From assembly GCA_036365515.1 (NCBI GenBank), contig CM070877.1, positions 15,610,201 to 15,674,200 of the forward strand: a stretch of DNA of 64,000 nucleotides, read 5' to 3'. Within the stretch, counting starts at the first letter, position 1. Every line of letters starts with the position of its first letter. Source of the stretch: Torymus aiolomorphi (taxonomy: Eukaryota; Arthropoda; Insecta; Hymenoptera; Torymidae). Of the stretch, positions 12,745 to 25,644 are shown one piece after another. The translations under genes were made by a program, and so were the position numbers. A model generated the notes under the pieces. The model was not told the origin of the DNA. It worked only from the letters and a program-made list of their open reading frames with translations, and made no database searches.

Positions 12745-15700
12745 TCAGCCGAAGGTCTGGTGCTTGACGAGCTTCCTGAAGAGGCCGTCGCTTATGGCCA
12801 TGAGCTCCTCATAGCTGCCGCTCTCGGCGACCCGGCCGCCCTCCAGCGCCGCGATCTTGTCCGCGTTGCGAATCGTGCTCAGGCGGTGGGCGATCGTAAG
12901 GACGGTGCGGCCTTTGGTCGCGCGCTCCAGAGCTTCCTGCACAAGCTTCTCCGATTCCGAGTCCAGGGCGCTCGTCGCTTCGTCCAGGATCAGGATCTTC
13001 GGGTTCTGTGGAAAGAGGTAGAGAGAGAGAGAGAGAGAGAGAGGGTGTTAGATGGGTGCGTTGAAATGGAGCAGAATTATCGTGTAGCGATGAATTAGTA
13101 AATGTAGACTTTTAAGTCGTCTATATTTTATTGGTTTAAGGTGATGTGTACCCAAGTGTTACCGACGATTGGAGGGACCTGTTTTTTCTAGATTCAATTT
13201 TGCATATCAAGAAAAGATCTCTTGGACACGTTGTAGCTTTTTACTGAATTTATAGCGTGTCAAAGAGATATTTTCTCAAAATTCGAAACTAAATGAAAAA
13301 AAAATTGGATCACTGAAATCGTTGATAACGACTGGGTGAATAGTATCGCCTTCAGTAATTTGGAGTTGCTTTGAATAGTTTTCGTATTATTGAGATTAGT
13401 TAAGATATAGGGACAATCTAAGATAAGAAAGATTGTAAAATATCGGTAAGTCATTGTTGAACACAATCTCTTCTTAGATATTTAAATATTTGAAAAATAT
13501 CTGATTGTATAGTATCCTGTTTTGTCGAAAAAATTTATTGTATCTAAATTTGTGATACTTTTCAAGATTATTAGTACATTACGATACGTGTGACCTAATC
13601 ACGCCGTGCAGAGTGCTACTTAGGTCACAATTAGTGTCATAACGTTATTGTTGCACTTTTCAAACGCTCTCGAAAATAATTTCTACAGCAGTATAGAATA
13701 AATTGAATTTTGGAGTATATGAAAATTCAAGCCTTTTTTTCATTACTTTATTTATTTGATACCGTCTATCTATATCTTCGATTCTACTTTTAGAATTAGC
13801 TTAAATAAAATTTCCGATTTATTTAACATTGATGCAACGAATAAACGTGCAATATATAGTACATTTCAACACGGGTGCAGAAGGTGATTATTTAGCTCAT
13901 GTGACATTTTTTGCACGAGTGAAGCGAGTGAGAAAAGTCACGTGAGCTAAAAATCTTCTTACGCACCAGTTTCGAAGCGTATTTTATACCACAAGAGCCG
14001 AATAATCATATATTGAAATTATGATTTTGAGGTTAGAGCGGTATAAAATATTTAACATATCCAACAGTAAAGTCAGATTAGAGATATAGGTCAAAGTTCA
14101 CTGTACTTATAAGAATTTCATTCTACAATGAAGAATAATAGAAGACTGATCTAAAACATATAAATATGTACATTTTTAAGAAGCTGCATGCAGTAATATT
14201 TTACATAAATTAAAGATTTCTCATTGTAACTTGGATAATTTAGTTATTTATAATTATAAAATAAAAAGTTTAATTATTTTATGATTTTAATGTCTTTAGC
14301 ATTCGTTCTTAATTTTAAAATAGATTTGATCACATCATTTGAATGTGAATAACAGGAAAACCATTAACAAAAAATTTTGTAACATATAATGATAAAATGC
14401 TTGATGATAAAGACAAGGCTAATGCTTCTTTTAAATCAGTCTAGAGTCGCAGTTTAAAATTATAAAACATCCTCTATTTATGTCTGAAATAATGTGCAAG
14501 ATTAGACATTAACGAAGTAGTTCAGTGATAATAAAATTAAAATTTTCACCTTGATAAGTGCTCTTGCGATAGCAACTCTCTGACGCTGACCTCCGCTAAG
14601 AGTGATTCCTCTCTCTCCTACATATGTGTCAAGTCCATCTACCATTCTCTCAGCAAATTCCAGTACATTGGCTTTCTTCGCAGCGTGTATGACATCCTCA
14701 TCTGTTGCTTCGCCACTACCATACTTGATATTCTCCTTTATGGTGCCATTAAACAGTATAGGCTCTTGAGCAACAAAACCAATTTGCTTCTTTACCCATA
14801 TTGGGTCCAATTCTTTCAAATTATGTGCATCTAATAGAACAGAGCCATCAAGCGGGTCATACAACCTAAGTACTAGGGAAGCCAGTGTGGATTTTCCAGA
14901 ACCAGATGGGCCCACCACAGCAGTGATCGAGTTCTTTGGAATATGCAGGTTGAAGTCCTGCAGGATCATTGAGTCACTTCTTGTTGGGTATGAAAAGTTA
15001 ACATTACTGAAGATAATGTCACCAGACAGTTCGTGGTCCAGGGTTCGTCCGCCCTGAATCGGAATACAAGGCTTGCGGCCGATGAGCTCGAATAATCTCG
15101 TACTGGCGCCGAGCGCTTTGTTCAGTTCTGAATAAAAGGACGAGATTCCGCCCATCGAAATGCCCACGTAGGCAGCATAGAGCAGGAAGGCGCTAAGATT
15201 GCCGACGGTTATCATCGAGTCGGAGAGCATGACGCCGCCGTAGTACAGGACTGACAAGATTATCGCGTTGCCCGACAGTCCAGTCGTGCCGAAAAATATG
15301 CCCCTGTAGAAGCTCTCCTTGTAACACAGTTGCAGTAAGTCTCGCAGTTTTGTACGATAAGTTTCGATTTCGTTGAGTTCCTGTGCGAATGCTTTCACGG
15401 TTCTTATATTGCTAATTTTCTCCTCGGCCGTCGTGTTCAACACTGCTAAACTATTTTGTACATCTTTGGAGATTTTCTTGACGAATCTACCATAAAGAAT
15501 TGCCATACCCGCCACCGGAGGAACTATAGCTAAGCCAACTAATGCTAGTTGTGGAGAAACATAGAACATCATGGAAATTCCTGCTGTTGTCATTATGCCT
15601 GATCTCAATCCGTCTGAAATATTACTTGTTATGGCTGAACTGACTAGCTGAGCATCTCCTGCAAAATATCAGTTTATGAGAATCTATGTAAAATAATTTT

Positions 15701-16682
15701 ATAATTTAAGGTCAATAAAAACAGAAATATACATTAATCAAAGATTAAATTTAATTATAGTAGTTAAATTATTAAACTAAATTTTTTATAGTAATTATTT
15801 ACAGCAATAAACATAATTTTATTATATTACAACAAAAGTCTACTAATGATAACTGTTGTATCAAAAACAAAATTTAATTACAAAGTCATTAATGTTTTAA
15901 TTGATTAATATTTTTCTCTTTTACTCATTGTTTCTCAATAAATTATAAACATAACTATTTTTTTAACAAATTCAAAATATCGAAAATATTATTAATTAAA
16001 GCGTTGTTGATTTTGTTATTCCATGTAACCATGAATTCATGAAAATCAAGTCTTAGAAAATAATTACTGAGTATTTACCAGACAATCTTCCAACAAGTTC
16101 TCCAGTGCTGACTTTGTCAAACATCGCTGTTTCTTGGCTCAAAATAGCAGCATAAGCCTTCTGCCTCAAGGACTGTGTAATTTTGTGTCCAGTGGTGGAC
16201 ATTAAGTACACCCTGGCAAAATTGCACATACCACCGAGCACAAAAACCCCAAACAGAATCAGACACACATTGTTGAGATTGTCCTTTGTGTTCTCCTTAT
16301 CAGCTGTATAAATAATATCTATAATCTTGCCTAGACAGAATGGCACAGCCATGGTAACCGTGGATGATATGACCAAGAATGCAATGGCACCCACAAGTCT
16401 CCACTTTTCTGGCGCTGCCAGCAAAAATAGCTTCCGAAACTCGTTACCCTTATCCTTCTTAACATCCTTTATTTGTTTGGCTCCTGCCTGTGCAATCTTG
16501 ATCTTGGCAGCCTTGCTAGAGAACTTGCGCAGGTGCTGAAGACCTAAGAGTAGCCTTCCCCTGCCCAACTGCTGCGATGCTGGCTGCTGCAGCACATAGG
16601 CATGAACGTAGCATCTCCTGCTGACGTTCAGGCACAGGCTCCATGGTCTGGCCTGCAGCATGATCCTCCAGAGCAGAGTCAT
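12745..16682 (-). CDS. ABCB10: Mitochondrial half ABC transporter, ABCB10-like
   Basis: Three exons join in phase: 16079-16682 (ATG at 16682), 14550-15658 and 12745-13005 (TGA at 12745-12747), 1974 nt in all, 657 aa, the usual length for ABCB10. Residues ~1-60 are basic and hydroxyl-rich (mitochondrial targeting). A six-helix transmembrane domain spans ~90-370 and the nucleotide-binding domain ~410-657. Visible motifs: Walker [10 protein letters not shown] from residue ~451, Q-loop [10 protein letters not shown], signature [15 protein letters not shown] from ~556, Walker [13 protein letters not shown] near 575-586, switch His in TIAHRLSTI at ~611. The family acts as an inner-membrane homodimer linked to haem biosynthesis and oxidative-stress protection; that is family knowledge. 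Introns are 15659-16078 and 13006-14549, the second carrying mobile repeats. Full-length ABCB8 is less likely by overall resemblance, but phylogeny was not run. Confidence 0.9.
13006..14549 (-). other. ABCB10 intron 2 with repeats
   Basis: The intron begins beside a (GA)n run at about 13019-13043. It holds an imperfect palindrome at ~13140-13345 related to that at 18031-18199, and two members of the AGTACATT edge family at ~13570-13645 and ~13857-13990. The remainder is AT-rich and shows no exon. Confidence 0.6.
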
Positions 16683-17280
16683 TTTGTTCTTACCTCACAA
16701 GCGCATACCAGTGGTCTCCTCAACTCTCATCTACATATATATGCAACAAAAACTAGACATTGCGTTACATGTATTGTTACGTGCCAGCCTGGCGGGCGCA
16801 CAAACATCTGACACACACACCTGGTCGTCGTTTCATGTCGGCCGTCGTCCCTGCATGCACCACACCTCATGTGGGATGGATGATTTCGTAATTTCTCATT
16901 TTTTGCATAGCTTTTCCGCTGCACGCAGACGCACTATTTTTCGTCTGCTTGCGCAGACTCTTCTGTTGCTTTTCCGGTTCTAACCTCAATTATGGGAGCT
17001 GAGTGGATCCATCGGGCGCCGATTGGTCAAGGCGGTATCACACCACCCGCATGAAAAAACAAGAGATCGCGGGTTGTTGGGAATAATTTGGATGGAAAAG
17101 TGGAGAGTCAGCTTATCGACTTGGGTAAGTATAGGATATGAGTTTTGTAAATAATACTAGAGTTCGACACGCGCGCTTCGCGCGCTGATTTTTTTTTTTT
17201 TAAGTTACAAAAGAAGCTGCATAATTAATGAACGGTTTCTTTTTTATTTACAAGAGAAATGTTATTATTCAATTCATTAT
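16683..17280. other. Upstream region of ABCB10, probable promoter
   Basis: About 600 bp upstream of the ABCB10 start codon. It is mixed in composition, with a short palindromic core cgcgcgcttcgcgcgc near 17171. Open frames here run opposite to or overlap the gene and lack homology I can recognise. Promoter function is inferred from position only. Confidence 0.35.
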
Positions 17281-18446
17281 TTAAGGTTGTATGGACTATA
17301 TGTAAAAAATAATGTCAGATCAATAAAGTTTCGTCAGTAGGTCAATAATATCATTATAAACGTCTTTGGCAAATTTGAATATGATTTGCGTGCTAGTTTT
17401 CGAGATATTGTAGTTTAAAATTAACGTGGGTTCTTATGGAGATTCTCTGAATATGGCTAGACTCGTCGTAGTTATTGAAAAAATTAAGTTGAAAAAATAG
17501 TGTTTAGTTCTTGTAAATTTGTGTATACGTAAAAGAAAACCTTTGTAATCGATTGCAATTGAAATGAATTGCTTTTGCGAGCTAGTAAGGTCCGAAAGTC
17601 AATTAAAAATTCAAATTTCGCGCCACAATATAGCAGACAAAAAAAATAAGTACTTTGCCTATAACAATTAGTAAAAATTTACAATTAGTAAAAAAAAATA
17701 TTACGGAAAACCAGGACTGCATTGCCCTCCGTTGCATTATTATCTATCATTTTACAAAGTTTGCAGTTTCTCTATATATATTTCGCTGAATGGCATTTGA
17801 ATTACTTGATTTTGAGACATTATTCAAATGCCATTCAGCGAAATATTTATATAGAAACTTCAAACTTTGTAAAATGATAGATAATAATGTAACGGAGGGT
17901 AATGCAGTCCTGATTTTCCGTAATATTGTTTTTACTATTTGTTATAGGCAAATTACTTATTTTTTCGTCTGCTATATTGTGGCGCGAAATTTGAATTTTT
18001 AATTGACTTTCGGGGGATGCGAGGCCCCACAGTTACCGACGATTGCAGGGATCCGTTTTTCTCATTCAATTTTGAATTTTGACAAAAAATCTCTCTGACA
18101 CGTTATAGATTTGATAGTCAACTATAACGTACCAGAGCGATATTTTCTTAAAATTTAAAATTGATTGAGAAAAACGGGTCCCTAAATCGTCGGTAACTGA
18201 CTGTACTCACATCAAAGTTATAGCATAAAAACTGTGTAGTAAGGCGTACAGTCATACTAAAAAGTGAAAGAAATGAGGAATGCAATGTTCTAAAACCGAT
18301 GTAAAGTTTTCTTCATAGTTCTAAAAAACATTTTACATATTTGTTTACTCTTATTACTGTAGAATATTAGTGTTTTCCACAAATTATACGACCAAAATAT
18401 TTGTCTTAAATTTTTAAATGAGATCTTACGGCCAATACAACCTTAA
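17281..18446. mobile_element. TTAA-flanked element with two internal palindromes
   Basis: Element 17285-18442 has ends ggttgtatgg / ccaatacaacc and TTAA on both sides. Inside lie a ~430-bp palindrome (17591-18015; outer words ccgaaagtcaattaaaaatt / complement) and a ~170-bp palindrome (18031-18199; gttaccgacgatt / aatcgtcggtaac). Confidence 0.6.
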
Positions 18447-18935
18447 TGCACTTATTTTGAATTCATTTAAACATTATGATGTTTTTCATCAAGCTATGTT
18501 ATAGTTTTATTGACTAAAAAATGTATGTATGAAGAAGTATTTGTTATTTTAATATATGATTTGTCTTTATCTTTTGAATTTAGTTCTAGTGATTCATTCC
18601 ATTTCATAGTTTCCTGCTTTAACAAATTTAAAGGTTCATTTAATTCTATAGTATCAGAATGTCACTACAATGATAAAGATTAATCAAGTTTAATTTCATT
18701 TAAATAAGCTTTTTTCATGTTGTGATTTTGTTCAATAAGTAAAATTGCCACTAAGATAGATAAACAATAACATAATTATGAAAATATCTGTTTTCTGTGT
18801 TTAATAATGTTAAACATATAAAAAGGCAAAGTGAAGGTATAAAATTCAAGATGAATATTTTTATATTGAGAAAACCGTGTTTTTAATTTTAAGTAAATAA
18901 AAAGATCCTTACACTAATCCGACCATCATCACTAA

Positions 18936-19594
18936 TAAAAAACCGCTCCCAATATACATTGGTACTTAGCTTCCTCAAACTAATGTATTTATTCCTCTTT
19001 TTAATTTTTTATATGACAATAATTAATTGTATTATACAAAAGTTTCTCTATCTATCAAATATTGTCTGAAAAACGCTATTCGAAAATATTTTTAAAAAAC
19101 TTTCAACCTCAAATATCTTTGGTCGTGACAGTTCAATTTTTTTGCGCAATGAATAGTTTGGAGATATAAAAAATCTATATCCTCTATACCAAATTTCAGG
19201 ACGATTAATTGGTTTTTATTCTTGTCATCGTGTGTCAGTGAAAACGCGTTGTTTTTTTTAAAATAATTTTTTTCTCAAAAAAAAATGAAGATAATCTCTT
19301 GAAATTTATACCAAATACTATCTTCAATAATCGTAATAAGTAAATAAAATTTTGAGTCGATAATCAAATATTTTTTGAAAAATTAATTTATGAATTATAA
19401 GAACATTTTCCATGACATACTAAAGATAATTTGAAAATTAAAAACAGAAAACGTAGGTAGTTTAAAAATTTGTTGGTTATAAAAAAAAAAGAAAATCGAT
19501 AAAAAATTAAAACGGAGTATTTTTTCGGGACCAAGAGAATAAGCTTTGTCCGACGAAAATAGGTGAAATGGTTTTCACACACACACACACGCAT

Positions 19595-19625
<31 letters not shown>

Positions 19626-19651
19626 GGCACGCACACACACACACACATACA

Positions 19652-19724
<73 letters not shown>

Positions 19725-19790
19725 CCAGACACACACACACACACACACATACAGACACACACACACACACACACGTAATGAATAAATATT
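18936..19790 (+). repeat. CA-bearing dispersed repeat, copy 2
   Basis: It starts aaaaaaccgctcccaatata, contains tcaacctcaaatatctttgg, and ends in a long CA/CG microsatellite at about 19577-19774. Confidence 0.6.
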
Positions 19791-20639
19791 TTTTTTAAAA
19801 TAAAAATTTTTCATCGATTTATCAATTGATTATAAATTTCTATCAATTAATATATATCATATTTTCCCGCTCACAACACATGCGCTATCTCTATACCATT
19901 CCACCATAACTCTAAGGGTGTCTCTATAACTTTGCGCGTGCATATGCCCTCTCGTGTATAAGGTATACCTATATATAGTGCTCTCCTATAAGGTATACCT
20001 ATATATAGCACTCTCCTATATATAGGTATACCTTATACACGGCGAGCACACACACGCGCGCTGCACGGTTGTAGAGACTCCCTAAGTCCCTATAGGGCAT
20101 TTGCGCATGCGCCAAAAAATTCGAGATTTCGAGATATTCGAGATATTCGAGAAAAAATCAACATGGCGTCGCAACATGGCGTCGACCATGCCAAGGATGC
20201 ATTTTTTATAGAGGGATTTTTATAACAGAAGTTTCAATAATTGCATACTTAAATATTTGTGAGTATTCTTTTAATTTTTCGTTCGAGTATTGTTTTGTGA
20301 ATATACCTAAAAAACTGTTTGAAAAGGTAAAATAAGTTAGGTTTGTGATAAGTATACAAATACAGGTTTAAAGTTCAATATCTAGATGAGAATTTGGAAA
20401 ACAATATGAAATTGTATTATTTTTATGCAACATCATATTTCATTTTCTTTATGGAAAACAATACATTACAAATTTGATTTTTGACACGAATCTAAATGGA
20501 TTTTCATTTAAAAAGTTTAATAACAAGGATGTCTTAGTATTTTATTTTGTTCAAGGATTATAAAAGGTACTATATATGTCAATAGTAAACCTTTTATATG
20601 AAAAATATTTATCATATCTGTAATAAACTTGATTGCTGA

Positions 20640-20935
20640 TTTTGAAACACCCGCAAAGACAAGATAAATCACGTCCACGTGAGCATCAACAAACATGTGC
20701 GGTGGCAGCACCGTCCCATCCGTTGTTGCAACTTGCAGCCATTTCCTCCGCTTGCATTTCGCGACTTTGCGTGTTCGACGATTGCCTTTTGCCGCACAGT
20801 GATTCTAACCTAAGTTCATCGGCTACTTTGTGTGTTTAGAGCGAAAAAGTACGGAAATTGAACCAGGAAAGAAGAATTTTGCGACGCTATAGGATCGACA
20901 TTTAGTGTTTATTTTGTTGGTGAGCAACAATTTAT
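20640..20935 (+). promoter_or_regulatory. Probable 5' UTR exon / promoter region of the zinc-knuckle gene
   Basis: A GC-richer island precedes the gene at 21455. A GT donor (ttgttg/gtgagc) is seen near 20918-20923 and the coding exon is preceded by a good acceptor (attattccag) ending at 21426, so a non-coding first exon ending about 20918 is plausible. The transcription start cannot be located by eye. Confidence 0.3.
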
Positions 20936-21454
20936 TACTTTGCGATAAATTTTGAAGCAGCATGGTAATACTTTTGGGATAGGGGTATACTTATTCGGCG
21001 ATGCCGCTAACCCGACGTGTGCAATAGCTTTTGCGTTATTTGTATGGTATTTTACTAATGTTATTAAAGGTAGAGGTTATTTTATTGAAATATACGTTTT
21101 GGCATGATTCTGGCTTTAAGTCCTAACCGTTTACCCGGATATTGACAGAATCCTTTTTCAATATAATTTTTAACAAATTGTAGATCTTAGTACTTACACC
21201 TAACAATACAATAAATGTCATCTTTAATGTAAAATTGAATCGTTTTATGTGCATTTCAATCGATATAAAATGCATACTGTGATGAGTACAACAAACACAT
21301 GAATAGGTTATGTTGGTCCTCCGTGTGATCGTAATAACCATAAATTATTCTTTTAATATATATAGTTTGGTAAAAAAATATTACATCCATAAAATGTTCA
21401 TTCTTAATGCTTCTGATTATTCCAGGTCCAATACCGTAACAGCCTTGCCGCACG

Positions 21455-22786
21455 ATGCCGAACTTCAAAGCTCGCATGCCGGTGCAGGAGCGGTTAGGTC
21501 GTACCACCCGCATCGAGTACGTGAACCGTCACGGCGATCCCGTGGACCCGAAGACTGGCAAGCCCTTTACCCGTCTTACCCCCCACATCAACAACAACTT
21601 TGCCTCTACCAATACTAGGAGAAGCCATGTTAGAATTACGGCCAGTCCCAGAAAAGTCGCAGCTATGGAAAACGGGACGCCGAGACGAAAGAGCCACTTA
21701 TCGATAAAGACACGGGGTACGATGTTCGGGGGGCTAGATCCCATACCTGTTGACCCGACGCGCGACCCACCGCCCCGGGTCTGTTACAATTGCTGGCAGC
21801 CAGGGCACGCGCGCCGTCAGTGCACCCGACCTGTCACATCCAAGATATGCAACAACTGCGGTAGGCGAGGTGAGGATTTGAGCAGCTGTCCTAGGTGCTC
21901 AAGAGCGCACAAGGAGTATCTGTTTAGGCTGCAGGCAAGGGAGCGAGGAGAGCTGCTGGAGCCAAGTGAGATCGATCACTTGTTGTCTGGGGATGGAGAA
22001 GATGAGGAAGAGGAGTACGATGATGTGCTCAGACAGATCATATACAAAGACAAGCTGCTCAGGGAGCAGATGCAGTACGAAGAGAATCCCAGAGAGCCCC
22101 TGTACACCAGGCAGGCACAGGAGGATCTACTTCTCGAGGCAGAGAAGCAAGCAAGGGAGGAAGAAGCTTTATTGCTGCAGAGGGAGCAAGAGAGGGAGGA
22201 GGCTCTGTTCCTGGAGAAGCAGCGAGAGAGAGAGGCTGCACTGTTTCTGGAGGAGAGAGGAAGGAAGGAGAGGGAAAGGAGAGAGCGGGAGAGGGATAGG
22301 TTGGAGCGTGAGAAAGAGAGAGAAAGAAGGGAGAGGGAGAGAGAAAGACGGGAGAGGGAGAGTCGAGAACCGCTGTTCGCCGAACGAGAGAGAAACAGGG
22401 AGAATCAGGAGAGACGCATCGCCGATCTGATCCATAATAAAGAATCTGAGAAAAATGAGTGGAATAGAGAACGATCTATAAAATTTGAATACTCCAATCG
22501 CCGACCGGAAAACTCGTTGAATACTGCCAGACGCAGTTCGATAACACCAGCTTCTTCTTCTGATTTAGAAGCACCTGAGGATCCCGTCAAGGAGATCCTA
22601 GAATTGACCAAATCCATCTCGCACTTGTCACCCGAAACACAGGAAATGATCATGCGCCAGGTGATGGCTGAGCGCAAGGAGAAAGTGCGACTCCGGGCGG
22701 GAACCCAAGTTAAAGAACGCGAGATGGGGAGAGAACCACAGAGAAAATGGGAGATTGATGGCATAGATGATGATCCATGGGCGTAA
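21455..22786 (+). CDS. CCHC zinc-knuckle protein with Arg/Glu-rich coiled region
   Basis: An uninterrupted 443-codon frame begins at ATG 21455, 28 bases after a strong splice acceptor at 21426, and ends TAA 22784-22786. Residues 110-123 form a retroviral-type CCHC knuckle (C110, C113, H118, C123), followed at 132-148 by a second Cys cluster CNNC...CPRC that resembles a short zinc ribbon. An acidic stretch (GDGEDEEEEYDD) lies near 179-190. From ~200 to ~340 the chain is dominated by Arg, Glu and Gln in helix-forming, trichohyalin-like repeats, and the C-terminus is charged. Zinc knuckles usually bind single-stranded RNA or DNA, so an RNA-associated role is a guess. The R/E tract is locally AG-rich in DNA. 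A polyadenylation signal AATAAA lies at 22840. I do not recognise a named orthologue. Confidence 0.8.
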   Translation: MPNFKARMPVQERLGRTTRIEYVNRHGDPVDPKTGKPFTRLTPHINNNFASTNTRRSHVRITASPRKVAAMENGTPRRKSHLSIKTRGTMFGGLDPIPVDPTRDPPPRVCYNCWQPGHARRQCTRPVTSKICNNCGRRGEDLSSCPRCSRAHKEYLFRLQARERGELLEPSEIDHLLSGDGEDEEEEYDDVLRQIIYKDKLLREQMQYEENPREPLYTRQAQEDLLLEAEKQAREEEALLLQREQEREEALFLEKQREREAALFLEERGRKERERRERERDRLEREKERERRERERERRERESREPLFAERERNRENQERRIADLIHNKESEKNEWNRERSIKFEYSNRRPENSLNTARRSSITPASSSDLEAPEDPVKEILELTKSISHLSPETQEMIMRQVMAERKEKVRLRAGTQVKEREMGREPQRKWEIDGIDDDPWA

Positions 22787-22839
22787 GACGAAAGAAAATT
22801 GCCAAAGACACCACAGAATCCAGGGATGAATCTGTACCC

Positions 22840-22845
22840 AATAAA
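22840..22845 (+). terminator. Polyadenylation signal of the zinc-knuckle gene
   Basis: A canonical AATAAA lies 54 bases after the stop codon. Confidence 0.6.
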
Positions 22846-24162
22846 TAGATATCAATTAATTTTTTTTAAGAAGCTGTGTATATTTGTGTGAATCTTTATG
22901 AAGGTTTATATTTTAGATGTTTGATTGCTTTTCAAGAAAGATAAGCCATATGTAAATTTACATACAACAAAGATAACAGTTGTTTGAAAAATGATGAGGT
23001 GATCATTGGCATAAATACAATGTTAATTTTTTAGAACAAGTTTATCTTTACTTTGGATTAGAAGTACTTTGGATAAGAAAGTAGTATCAGGATGAAGGAA
23101 CTGATGTACAAGTTGCACATACTATTGAGAAAAATAATAGCAGCATTATATAAGTACTATATGCAAGGAGAACAACCACATAAAAACAGATTTTCTTCTA
23201 CAAACAATATTGCATTTTTCATCTACAAGAGTAATCGAAAAGTCAATTTAAGTCAAGTTTCTTTTCTTGGGAATATGGAGTTTTTGAACTAGACAATTTA
23301 TATTTGAATCCCTGCAACTTTTGAAAGGTATACATCAACTATCTAAAAAAAGTTGAACCCTTCACTGTGCTTAGTAAATCTAATCGTGCTTAATTCAAAA
23401 TATGAGAAAAAAACATAAAGTTTAATACAGAAGAATAGCTTTGATGTAAGTTACCTAAATCACTAAGTATTAGTTCGGTTTGAATAGACTAGGTATAGTA
23501 ATTGATTTCACAAAATTAGAAATCTGGGATATTTAGAGTTATGAAGAAACACTAACTAAATTTTTAAATGTTGTCTCATAAGAAAAGTACATAACCAACT
23601 TGAAATTTATTTGTTTTATATGTATAAAACTTGCCGGGTTAGATTTATATAAATAAAAATAACTACTAAAACATATAATACTAATTGTATATTTATTTAC
23701 AAACTGTTTTTCAAATGTCATGATTATATTCTGGGTAATTGCATGCTTTTTATCATTTCTCCATCATTCATTTACAAAATTTATAAGCAAAATCAAATCA
23801 AATGTAATAGGTGAATGATAGATTTATAAAGTTTGGTGACTTAGAAGTGCAAAAATATTCAGTGAGGTGAATATCCAATTGACTATTGCGATCAGTGATT
23901 GGCGCCAAGGGGAAGAAGTAAAAAATATACTTATAAAGTAGCATTTTGTGCATTATTCCAAGAGCTCTATGTTATGGAAGAAAATGTGTTATAACATAGT
24001 GGCCAGTTGGATTTACATCATAAATGTGAGTTCCCCAAATTCATGAATATGACATCACGATAAATTACTTGTAACATTGTTCACTAAGTTCCCAGTATAC
24101 TAAGTATTTTTTTAGCTCAAGTTATGCTGAGTATTTAATATAAATAAATGTCATAGTTATTA

Positions 24163-24669
24163 CACAGAAAAAAATTTTGAACCCCCAGGGTATAGACTTT
24201 CTCTGACGCAATAAGTTACAATGTATTTGAGCTTTATTACTACCAAATTAGGGCTGTTAGAGTACAAACAGTGTTTGCTCAAGTGCTAGTACTGTGACAG
24301 TACAGCTAAGTGCTGAATCTCTACGGGCTGGCGCTTGATCCGTCCCGCTCCGGCGTTAGGATTTTGAGAGGTCCAAGCATTGAACTCTGAAAAGTCCAGA
24401 CACAATTGTACCTCAGAGGACCAACGCTTGAACCTCTCGAAAGCACCAACTCTGGAGCGAGGCGGGTCAAGCGCCAGTCCGTATAACGGTTCAGCACTGA
24501 GCTGTGCTGGGTACACACTGGTGGTTTTGTAGTTCAAATATTTTCTATACTCTTATAGTCTGACTTTGTAACTATGGAGCATCAATCCAAGAGTTAATAC
24601 AGTCCAAAATTATTTGAACTTTTACAGTACCAAAACTTGTACTGCATTAGTTCAAAATTTTTTTCTGTG
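24163..24669. mobile_element. 507-bp MITE with 20-bp perfect terminal repeats and TA flanks
   Basis: Ends cacagaaaaaaattttgaac and its exact complement, with TA at 24161-24162 and 24670-24671. The interior contains an inverted pair (ctggcgcttgatccg / cgggtcaagcgccag). Confidence 0.8.
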
Positions 24670-24963
24670 TAGATAATAAAAAACTCTACTTAAAATGATT
24701 TTTTTATGCAAAATTAAAAAGTGTGAACGATTTTCAAAATTTTTATGTTAAGGCGTAAATTTTTATCTTTATATACACGTAAAAAATAAATGTGTTTGCA
24801 TAACATTAAATAAAAGTAAAAAGTTTGTGTATCTTTTTTGCTAAAAAATGTATCCCTTTCAATTCTGAATCCAAGTGTAACAAAATGAATTCTAAATATG
24901 CTTCTATAATAAATTATGCATCGACTTTTTAATTAATTTTCAAAAACTTACAATACTTTTCAT

Positions 24964-25325
24964 TTAAGTATTTCAAGAAGAGGAAAAAAATTTGTTTAAC
25001 AAAATTTCAGTACTTATAAATAATACATCGTCAATTTAAAATATGATTCAACAAATCATCACTGTCTTTTTCATTTTCGTTCTGATTTTAATTTGGAAAA
25101 GCTCATTTTTATCTTTAAAAATTTTCATTACGAGATAGGTATCGTGGGACAAATTAAAAAATGTTTAAAACCTATAAGTTACAGGATATTGTTTATCAAA
25201 TTTTGTACGAAAAGCAAAAAGATAGTGATGATTTGTAAAATCATTTTTCAAATTGACGATATTTGTTTTATAATTATTGAAATTTTGTTAAAAAATTTGT
25301 TTGCCTTTACTTGAAATACTTGTCA
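24964..25325. repeat. Imperfect palindrome, ~170-bp arms
   Basis: Paired words include aagtatttcaag / cttgaaatactt and caaatcatcactgtcttttt / aaaaagatagtgatgatttg. No terminal duplication was identified. Confidence 0.5.
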
Positions 25326-25644
25326 ATTATACTATATCGTTTCTTACCTTGCAATATGAGATCAATTCATTCATAAAAAATATTTTATATTTAAGACCTA
25401 GATATAGTCATAGAATCATCTTAAATAACTGCGTAAAAAATAAAATTCAAAATATACATTTTCACATTGTTAAATAATATACTTTAATATACATCAACTT
25501 TATAAAAATTTCTAGATCTTTGTCTCGCAAAATCATATACATAATTTTAAAATCTGTTACTAAATGTAGTTATTAATATTACTTAATTCGAACGAATCAC
25601 TTGTACTCTATGCATGTTAACTAGATATCGAAAGGTATGACCTT

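Larger units (their letters stand above)
22846..25644. other. Intergenic region between convergent genes
   Basis: No gene is recognised between the plus-strand zinc-knuckle gene and the 3' end of the minus-strand CUB gene. It holds an inverted-terminal-repeat element at 24163-24669 and an imperfect palindrome at about 24964-25325. Open frames of 60-85 codons fall inside those repeats or AT-rich DNA. Confidence 0.55.

Noticed and set aside
21966..22435. Alternate-frame open frames inside the zinc-knuckle gene
   Set aside because: Produced by the repetitive Arg/Glu codons of the real frame.
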